The notes under the pieces were generated by a model. The model was given only the letters and a program-made list of their open reading frames with translations. It ran no database searches and had not been told where the DNA came from. A stretch of 64,000 nt of DNA from Actinophytocola sp050699935 (lineage in GTDB: Bacteria; Actinomycetota; Actinomycetes; Mycobacteriales; Pseudonocardiaceae). A program made the translations under genes and the position numbers. The DNA lies in NCBI RefSeq assembly GCF_050699935.1, contig NZ_JBOHGB010000001.1, positions 62,001 to 126,000 of the forward strand, read 5' to 3'. Shown here in pieces: positions 57,943 through 64,000 of this stretch (the stretch's first letter is position 1; each line of letters opens with the position of its first letter).

Positions 57943-58770
57943 ATGCGAGCTGAAATCAATGTGCTCGGTTCCCTCGAGGTCGCCATCAACGGCGTCCCGG
58001 TGGTGCCGACGGCAAGCAAGCCGCGCCAGCTCCTGGCGATGCTCGCGATCAACGCGGGCCGGCTGGTGACCAGCACGGCGCTGATGGACGAGCTGTGGGG
58101 TGACCGCACGCCACGCAGCGCGCCCAGCACACTGCAGACCTACGTGCTGCACGTCCGCAACCTGATCCGCGCCGCGTTGCCGGATGACCAGGCACAGGTG
58201 GCACGTGATCTCCTGACCACCGGACATACCGGTTACCTGCTGCAGGTCGAGCCGGAGTTGGTGGACGCGACGCGATACACCCGGCTGTCCTCGGGCGGGC
58301 GGGTGGCCGGTGCGGCCGGCGACTACGTGAAGGCCGAGGGGCTGCTGTCCTCGGCGCTCGCGCTATGGCGGGGTCCGGTGCTGGTCGACGTGGCCGCGGG
58401 TCCGCAGCTGGAGATCGAGGCGATGCGGCTGGAGGAGAGCCGGCTCACCGACCTGACCCTGCGCATCGACGCCGACCTCCACCTCGGCCGCCACCACCAG
58501 CTGCTCGGCGACCTCGCCGCGTTGTGCGCCAGGCACCCGTTCATGGAGAACTTCCGCGCGCAGTACATGCTCGCGCTGTACCGGTCCGGGCGGCCGGGCC
58601 AGGCGCTGGAGGTCTACCACGACATGTGGGCGACCATCCGTGACCAGCTCGGCGTCGACCCGTCGCCGCGGCTGCGCCAGCTGCACCGGGCGATCCTCAC
58701 CGGGGACACAATCATCGACGCCCCCCGGTTCATGGTCAACACGTGGGTGCCGGACGCGGTCGCCGGCTGA
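57943..58770 (+). CDS. SARP-type transcriptional activator
   Basis: 275 residues from ATG 57943. An OmpR-type winged helix (INVLGSLEVAINGVPVVP, ASKPRQLLAMLAINAGRLV, LMDELWGDRTPRSAPSTLQTY, TGHTGYLLQVEPELVD) is followed by the BTAD domain (LLSSALALWRGPVLVDVA, LRIDADLHLGRHHQLLGDLA, QALEVYHDMWATIRDQLGVDPS). This is the compact SARP form (as ActII-ORF4, DnrI) that activates antibiotic clusters by binding direct repeats near the -35 region. It probably governs the adjacent thioesterase unit, the GMC oxidoreductase pair, or both. Confidence 0.92.
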   Translation: MRAEINVLGSLEVAINGVPVVPTASKPRQLLAMLAINAGRLVTSTALMDELWGDRTPRSAPSTLQTYVLHVRNLIRAALPDDQAQVARDLLTTGHTGYLLQVEPELVDATRYTRLSSGGRVAGAAGDYVKAEGLLSSALALWRGPVLVDVAAGPQLEIEAMRLEESRLTDLTLRIDADLHLGRHHQLLGDLAALCARHPFMENFRAQYMLALYRSGRPGQALEVYHDMWATIRDQLGVDPSPRLRQLHRAILTGDTIIDAPRFMVNTWVPDAVAG

Positions 58771-58905
58771 CCGGCGCTTCGCGCGGGTCGCGACCGCGGC
58801 AACCGAGGAGATGCGACCCGCTGGAACGGATCAGCAGAATTAGTCACGGCCCGAACGCGTCGCGTGGTCGGTCAGTTCTTCGTGCGAGCTACAGGAGGCG
58901 CCACC

Positions 58906-59466
58906 GTGGAACCAGGTTCGGACGAGGACCGGACGGCCACCCTCGAGGCCTTTGCGGACACGATCGTTCCCGGTGCCAAGCGTTTCCCGGGTGACCACGC
59001 GATCGCGGGCGTCGTCGATGACCCGGGCGCGGTCGAGGCCGGTGCGCTGGAGGTGCTCGCCGACCCCGCGTCCGGCGTCGCTGCCGGCCTCGCGCCGCTG
59101 TCACAGGCACTGAACGCGCACGCGAGCGCGTACGCCGATCACGCCGGGCTGACGCTTTCCGACGGCGTGCCGCCGTTCGTCGCGCTCGGCTACGACGACC
59201 GCGCCGCGCTGGTCGCCGAGCTCACCGCGCCCGGCCATCCGGAGCGGGACGGCTGGATCCTGCTCGCGATGTTCAGCAACATGGCCTTCGACATCGCCCC
59301 GCACCGGCACACCGGTGAGGCGCTGGCCGAGGGCCACCCCGGACTGCTCGCCATCGGCTTCGCCCAGCCGGACACCGACGGGCTGTGGCGGTTCCCGGAC
59401 TTCGGCTACCGCCGGGAGTTGGCCAAGCGCCATCCGAACACGACCGAATCGGGGAGCCCCGAATGA
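58906..59466 (+). CDS. DUF5987-like protein (gluconate dehydrogenase subunit 3-like)
   Basis: 186 residues from GTG 58906, with AGGAGG six bases upstream. The opening EAFADTIVPGAKRFPGDHAI resembles the small-subunit fold that accompanies membrane GMC dehydrogenases. Later LSDGVPPFVALGYDDRAALV and LLAMFSNMAFDIAPHRHTGEA follow. No twin-arginine signal is seen. It overlaps the GMC oxidoreductase by 4 bases (ATGA), so the two products probably form a complex. Exact family name is from memory and tentative. Confidence 0.75.
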   Translation: MEPGSDEDRTATLEAFADTIVPGAKRFPGDHAIAGVVDDPGAVEAGALEVLADPASGVAAGLAPLSQALNAHASAYADHAGLTLSDGVPPFVALGYDDRAALVAELTAPGHPERDGWILLAMFSNMAFDIAPHRHTGEALAEGHPGLLAIGFAQPDTDGLWRFPDFGYRRELAKRHPNTTESGSPE

Positions 59467-61094
59467 CCGCTACGGAAAGCACGGATGTCCTGATCATCGG
59501 CAGCGGCTTCGGCGGCTCCATCGCCGCCTACCACCTCGCCGCCGGCGGCGCCAAGGTCACCGTGCTCGAGCGCGGGCCGTGGTTGTCCGCCAAGGACTTC
59601 GACCACGACTACCTCCTCGGCTCTTCCTATACCAGGGTGTTCGACTTCGTCGCCGGCGACGGGATGAGCGTGCTCGGCGGCAACTGCGTGGGCGGCGGAT
59701 CGGTCGTGTACTTCGCCGCCCTGCCCCGCGCGCCCCGGTTCGTCTTCGAGAAACAGGGCTCCATCGGCCGGCGCGTCTGGCCGGCCGCGGTCAACCGCGA
59801 CACCCTGGAGCCCTGGTACGACCGGGTCTCCGAGGCCATGCCGGTGACCCAGCAGGACTGGAACGACATCACCTACGCCGGCGGCCTGTGGGCCGCGGCG
59901 TGCAACCACAGCGGTCACACCGCGAACCCGGTCCCGGTCGGTGTCGACGCCAAGCGGTGCACCAACTGCAACTGGATGATGGCCGGCTGCCGCTTCGACG
60001 CGAAGCAGTCGCTGCTGCTGAACTACCTGCCCGCCGCGCTGTCGCACGGCGCGGAGATCCGGCCACTGCACGAGGTGCAGAAGATCTCCCGCACCGACGG
60101 CGGTGACTACCGGGTGCACTACAACCACATCGACGAGGTCGACTACCGGGTCACCACCGGATCCGGCGAGATCGACGCGAAGATCGTCATCCTGGCCGCC
60201 GGTGCCGGGGCCACCCCGCCCATCCTGCAGCGCTCCGAGGACACCCTCGGCGCGATGCCGCACGCCGTCGGCCGGTACTTCTCCGGCAACGGCGAGCGCC
60301 TGAACACCGCGATCATCGACGACGAGCGCGCGGGCGAACTGCTCGGCCTGCGCCGGCCCAACGGAAAGGCCTACGAGGCCAACCAGATCGGCAAGGGCCC
60401 GGTCGTCGCCTGCTGGGACTTCCTCGACGGCTCGCTGCCCGAGTACTCCCGCTTCTCCATGGAACAGCTGTACTTCCCGCCCGGCCTCGGCACGATCCTG
60501 GCCCAGGCGCCGGACGCGACCGGACCCACCTGGTTCGGCAAGGAGAAGAAGGAGATCCTCAGGCGGTGGCAGTCGTGGCTCACGATCTTCCTGATGACCG
60601 AGGACGACAACGAGGGCGTGTTCGGCCCGCCGCCGCCGACCGGCAACGCCTACCGCATCTCCCAGCAGATGCTGGGCCGCGGCCCGCTGCGGTACGACCC
60701 GACGCCCAACACGTTGCGTGGCTGGGCCGAGGCCGACGCCCAGGTCAAGGAGATCCTGGAGAAGGACGGGCTGGCGAAGGTCATGCCGTGGACCAACGAC
60801 GTCGTCGGCGCCTACACCGTGCACCCCCTGTCCTCCTGCCGCATCGGTGACGACCCGGCCACCTCGGCGCTGGACGACCGGCACGAGCTGCGCGGCCACC
60901 CGGGCATCTTCGTCACCGACGGCTCGGCGGTGCCCACCGGACTGACCGTCAACCCGGCGCTCACGATCGCCGCACTCGCCGAGCGCGCGATCCCGGGCAT
61001 CGTCGCCGCCGCGAGGGAGCGCGGCGTCGGCGTGACCTACGGTGCCCCGCTGCCCACGTCAGTCACGAACAGCGTCGCCAGGCCCGCCGCCTGA
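59463..61094 (+). CDS. GMC-family oxidoreductase (cholesterol-oxidase-like)
   Basis: 543 residues from ATG 59463. FAD motif DVLIIGSGFGGSIAAYHLAA with VTVLERGPW (residues 8-43), VLGGNCVGGGSVVYFAALPR, RCTNCNWMMAGCRFDAKQSLL and the C-terminal active-site region YTVHPLSSCRIGDD with GLTVNPALTIAALAERA. The sequence is nearest the cholesterol/steroid-oxidase branch of GMC enzymes. There is no signal peptide. It oxidises an alcohol; whether oxygen or another carrier accepts electrons is unknown. Coupled to the DUF5987-like gene, downstream of a SARP. Confidence 0.93.
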   Translation: MTATESTDVLIIGSGFGGSIAAYHLAAGGAKVTVLERGPWLSAKDFDHDYLLGSSYTRVFDFVAGDGMSVLGGNCVGGGSVVYFAALPRAPRFVFEKQGSIGRRVWPAAVNRDTLEPWYDRVSEAMPVTQQDWNDITYAGGLWAAACNHSGHTANPVPVGVDAKRCTNCNWMMAGCRFDAKQSLLLNYLPAALSHGAEIRPLHEVQKISRTDGGDYRVHYNHIDEVDYRVTTGSGEIDAKIVILAAGAGATPPILQRSEDTLGAMPHAVGRYFSGNGERLNTAIIDDERAGELLGLRRPNGKAYEANQIGKGPVVACWDFLDGSLPEYSRFSMEQLYFPPGLGTILAQAPDATGPTWFGKEKKEILRRWQSWLTIFLMTEDDNEGVFGPPPPTGNAYRISQQMLGRGPLRYDPTPNTLRGWAEADAQVKEILEKDGLAKVMPWTNDVVGAYTVHPLSSCRIGDDPATSALDDRHELRGHPGIFVTDGSAVPTGLTVNPALTIAALAERAIPGIVAAARERGVGVTYGAPLPTSVTNSVARPAA

Positions 61095-61171
61095 CCGGCA
61101 CCGGGCACGCGCCGCACCATCCCGGAGGGGCGCAACCGTAAGAAGCTCGGATCCCGCGGCGCCCGCCCGCC

Positions 61172-61980
61172 TCAGCCTTCGTCCAGCACCGCCCGGATCA
61201 CCTGCCGGGCGCTGTGCGCCATCGCGGGGTCGGCCCGCCGGTAGTACGGCAGCGCGACGAGCGCCCGCGACAGCGTCCGCCCCGGCCGCGGATCCACGTC
61301 GCGTCGTCCACGGCCAGCGCCTCGCGGAAGACGTCCCGCGCATCGCGCGGCAGCGGATTCCACGCCGGGAACAGGTCGCAGGCCGGGTCCCCCCGCCCCA
61401 CGCACCAGAAGTCGATCACCGAGGCCAGCCTGCCGCCGTCGACCAGCACGTTGGCCGGCAGCAGATCGGCACGCAGCCACACCGGCGGTCCGTCCCAGCC
61501 CGGCGCCCGCAGCGTCTCGTCCCATACGGCGGCCGCGGCGTCGCAGTCGACGTCCTCCTGCGGGATCCCACGCAGTTCCTTTATCGCCGCCCGGGTCTCG
61601 GCGTCGAGCGAGGCGACCGGCCCGCCTCGGTGTGCCTTCGGCGCGGCCGGCAGGGTGATGTTCCGCATCGCCACCACGAACGCCGCCAGATCCTCGGCCA
61701 GCGGCATGGGCTCGCTCAGCGCCCTCGCTTCGGAATGCTCGCCCACCAGCCATCGGTACACCGACCACGGCCACGGATACCCGTGGGCGGGCTCGCCGGC
61801 TCCGAGCACGTCGGGGATGCGCGTGGGCGGCCGGGGTGCGAGGTGGGGCAGCCAACCCTGCTCCATCGACACGTCCTCGGCCCCGCCCCGCACCAGCGGC
61901 GGCCGTACGACCATGTCGTCGCCCAGCCGGTACATGGCCGACGGGCGTCGAACACCTTTCCGCTGGCAATTGCGTAACAC
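61172..61980 (-). pseudogene. Aminoglycoside phosphotransferase-family (APH) relic
   Basis: From 61980 the frame begins partway into the kinase fold (AMYRLGDDMVVRPPLVRGG) without the normal N-terminus. It continues through YPWPWSVYRWLVGEHSEA, WLRADLLPANVLVDGGRLAS (catalytic Asp and Asn in a DLLPAN variant) and VIDFWCVGRGDPACDLFPAW. At about 61295, after ATWIRGRG, the family sequence moves to another frame: LSRALVALPYYRRADPAMAH to the end at 61172. Truncation plus frameshift indicate a dead gene. It is not evidence of resistance. Confidence 0.8.
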
Positions 61981-62132
61981 CTGGTGCCCCGGGGTTCTAT
62001 CCGGCCGCTATCGACGGACGGTAGCGCTTGTTAAATCGACCGAATGTCAACGAAAGGCGAGCCGCTGTTGAGTGGCTCTCGAGCGGGGTTCCCGCAGAAC
62101 AAGACCCGAACAACAGCCTCGGAGGCATTGCC

Positions 62133-62267
62133 ATGTCCGTCATTCGTAAGATCGCCGTGTCCGTCGCCGCCCTGTTCCTCGGTTTATCCGCGATGTTCCT
62201 GACGGTCGGAACCGCGTCCGCGGACGCCCCCTGGAACAAGCCGTTGCCGAGTCAGCTGGCGAACTGA
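62133..62267 (+). CDS. 44-residue secreted peptide precursor
   Basis: ATG 62133 with GGAGG at 62121-62125. A textbook signal peptide: basic MSVIRKIAVS, hydrophobic VAALFLGLSAMFLTVG, then TASA as likely signal peptidase cleavage site. The remaining mature part is about 14 residues, DAPWNKPLPSQLAN, without cysteine. The gene is convergent with, and 16 bases from, a large TPR regulator. A secreted signalling peptide is possible; a RiPP precursor is less likely because no modifying enzyme is adjacent. No family recognised. Confidence 0.65.
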   Translation: MSVIRKIAVSVAALFLGLSAMFLTVGTASADAPWNKPLPSQLAN

Positions 62268-62283
62268 GCGCAAGCCGCGTGAA

Positions 62284-64000
62284 CTACGGCGGCGGTGGGG
62301 CGATCATTCGGGGAGGTTGTTCCCGCCGCCGCTCGATTGGATATCGGAGGATGGCGTTTCCGTGGTTGTGCTCGAGTTCTTCGCGCAGTCTGTTGGCCTC
62401 GGCGGAGCCGACCGTGCCGAGCAGGTCGATGGCCTGGTCGAGATCACAGGTCGCCAGCTCGTGCTCGCCCCGCGCCCGGCGGATGTCCGACCGGAGGATC
62501 AGAGCTCTGGCGCGCCAGACGGTCGAGTCGAGCTCGACGAACAGCCTGTGTGCCTCTTCGACGTGGTCGGCGCCGGCGGCGTCCTGGCCCCGCGCCAGCG
62601 CGACCTCGCCGAGCGAGTAGTGGGCCATTCCCGCGACCATGCGCTGGCCGACCTGCTGGGCGAGGTAGAGCGCGTGCCGGAGGGTGGTCTCGGCGTTGTC
62701 CAGCCGCCCCGTGCGCTGGCGGACGACACCCAACCGGCAGAGCGCGTGCGCCTCACCGATCCGGTCGCCGATGTCCCGGACGATCAGTAGCACCCGGTTC
62801 AGCGCCTGATGTGCCCGCTCCGTCCGGTTGGTCAGCAGGTGCAGCTCAGCGAACCGGGTCAGCGCCTGTGCCTCGCCGCGCAGCCACCCGACCCGCTGAA
62901 AGCCCTCGATCGCGGTTTCCAGCATCTCGTGCGCGCGATCGGCTTCGCCCTCGTCGATCCACACCTTGGCCATGCTCTGCAGGAGGTGTGCCTCACCCCC
63001 CAGGTCGCCGACCGCGCGCATCTTCTCCAGCGACGCCTCGAACTTGGCCAGCATCGCCGCACCTCGGTTGCGCATCCGGTCGATGATCGCGGAGCTGCGC
63101 AGCACGAGCGCGCAGCCGTGCTCGTCGCCGACCGCCTCGAAGATCTCCAGCGCCTGCGCGTAGCAGCGCTCGGTGTCGGCGAGTCGGGACTGGTTGAGGT
63201 ACATCGAGCCGAGCGAGTACAGCATCGCCGCGCGCCCGCGCTGGTTGCCCGACTCCTCGGTGGCGGCGAGCGCGCGCTCGGCGGTCTCCCGCCACTCGTC
63301 GAAGTGTCCCTTCACCTCGAACAGCGTCACCGCGGTGAGCGCGAGGTCCCAGCACGCCTCGGACATTCCGCTGTCCGCGGCCAGATGGACGGCCGACACG
63401 AGCGAGCGGCGTTCGGACTCCAGCCACTCGATCTGGTCGCCCATGTCGTCGATCTCCTCCAGCTCCGGCGCCCCGCTCCAGCGGTGCGCGGTGCCGTGCA
63501 GGATCGTGTAGTCGCCGCCGTACTCCTTGCGGTGCGCGTGTTCCGCGCGGGCGAGCCACGCGCCGAGCAGGCGCTCGACCACCACGCGACGCTCGGTCTC
63601 CGGCTCCTCGTCGTGGAGCCGCTCGGCGGCGAACACCCGGATCAGGTCGTGGAAGCGGTAGCGCAGGTGCTCGCCCGGGTACTGCACGGTGTCCAGGAGC
63701 TGAGCCTCGACGAGGCTCTCCACCACCTCGAAGGCGTCGAACGGGTCCATGTCGAGCAGCGCGGCGGCGGTCCACGCGGGGAAGTCGGGCGTGGTGATCA
63801 GCGCGAACCGCCGGAACAGGCGCCGCGCGACCGCCGGCAGGGTCCGATAGCTCAGGCCGATGTTGGAGCGCAGCACCAGGCCGCGGTAGGACAGCTCGTC
63901 CAGCCGGTGCACGGAGTCGCGCAGCCGGGTGACCAGCATGTCGAGGCGCCAGTGTGGGCGCGAGGCGAGCCGGGCGCCCGCGATCCGGATCGCGAGTGGT
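62284..64000 (-). CDS. AfsR/SARP-like regulator, NB-ARC and TPR part; N-terminus outside window
   Basis: The minus-strand frame is open from the window end to TGA 62284, giving at least 572 residues. The first visible part (LAIRIAGARLASRPHW, LSYRGLVLRSNIGLSYRTLP, LFRRFALITTPDFPAWTAAALL) is the winged-helix end of an NB-ARC/STAND ATPase. RYRFHDLIRVFAAERLHDEE follows. From about 63400 onward there are some eight TPR-like repeats (GRAAMLYSLGSMYLNQSRL, GEAHALCRLGVVRQRTGRL, GMAHYSLGEVALARGQ). This is the C-terminal two-thirds of an AfsR-type protein. TPRs sense a partner or ligand. Confidence 0.9.
   Translation of the reverse strand, partial: PLAIRIAGARLASRPHWRLDMLVTRLRDSVHRLDELSYRGLVLRSNIGLSYRTLPAVARRLFRRFALITTPDFPAWTAAALLDMDPFDAFEVVESLVEAQLLDTVQYPGEHLRYRFHDLIRVFAAERLHDEEPETERRVVVERLLGAWLARAEHAHRKEYGGDYTILHGTAHRWSGAPELEEIDDMGDQIEWLESERRSLVSAVHLAADSGMSEACWDLALTAVTLFEVKGHFDEWRETAERALAATEESGNQRGRAAMLYSLGSMYLNQSRLADTERCYAQALEIFEAVGDEHGCALVLRSSAIIDRMRNRGAAMLAKFEASLEKMRAVGDLGGEAHLLQSMAKVWIDEGEADRAHEMLETAIEGFQRVGWLRGEAQALTRFAELHLLTNRTERAHQALNRVLLIVRDIGDRIGEAHALCRLGVVRQRTGRLDNAETTLRHALYLAQQVGQRMVAGMAHYSLGEVALARGQDAAGADHVEEAHRLFVELDSTVWRARALILRSDIRRARGEHELATCDLDQAIDLLGTVGSAEANRLREELEHNHGNAILRYPIERRREQPPRMIAPPPP

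Overview
The window is high-GC, densely coding actinobacterial DNA. The heterotetrameric sarcosine oxidase, a conservon (roadblock/DUF742/small GTPase set), SARP regulators, DUF3040 and mycothiol-type enzymes, and the gltX - HAD - tRNA-Gln - tRNA-Glu order all suggest an actinomycete, probably of the Pseudonocardiales (Amycolatopsis/Pseudonocardia-like). This is inferred from gene content; no 16S or other marker gene is present to prove it.

Region 1 (1-13.5 kb) is one catabolic unit built around an IclR regulator. To the left on the minus strand are a corrinoid protein, a pterin-binding methyltransferase, an ASKHA-type corrinoid activator and a DUF1638 protein, converging on a methylene-tetrahydrofolate reductase cut by the window edge. 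To the right on the plus strand are an MttB-superfamily methyltransferase, sarcosine oxidase soxBDAG and L-serine dehydratase. Read together, a methyl group is removed from a quaternary amine (glycine betaine is the best guess), passed through corrinoid to tetrahydrofolate and oxidised, while the remaining methylated glycine goes on to glycine, serine and pyruvate. A perfect 24-bp palindrome sits in frame inside soxA, and a related copy follows sdaA.

Region 2 (13.5-17.65 kb) looks like core chromosome: a FAD monooxygenase, gltX, a HAD hydrolase, tRNA-Gln(CTG) and tRNA-Glu(CTC).

Region 3 (17.65-52.5 kb) is bounded by the 3' half of tRNA-Glu and a 45-nt near-copy of it at 52464-52508, so it appears to be a genomic island of about 34.9 kb. 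No integrase was recognised. It carries relics (IS5 transposase, a monooxygenase with an internal inversion, a response regulator), a conservon, an acyl-CoA dehydrogenase, PucR regulators and a nine-gene V/A-type ATPase operon with a DUF488 gene attached. It also has a ferredoxin, a DadA-like oxidase, a DksA-like protein, a MarR/slipin locus and an orphan ctaD. Central-carbon genes aceE, aconitase and transaldolase are all broken. An unusual AT-rich operator found beside marR is also present in front of the aceE relic.

Region 4 (52.5-64 kb) is accessory or secondary metabolism: a sugar isomerase/dehydrogenase pair, a mycothiol-type enzyme, a truncated SDR, a flavin reductase, an enediyne-type thioesterase, a SARP activator, a DUF5987-like/GMC oxidoreductase pair and a broken phosphotransferase. 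It ends with a 44-residue secreted peptide gene facing a large TPR regulator that runs out of the window.
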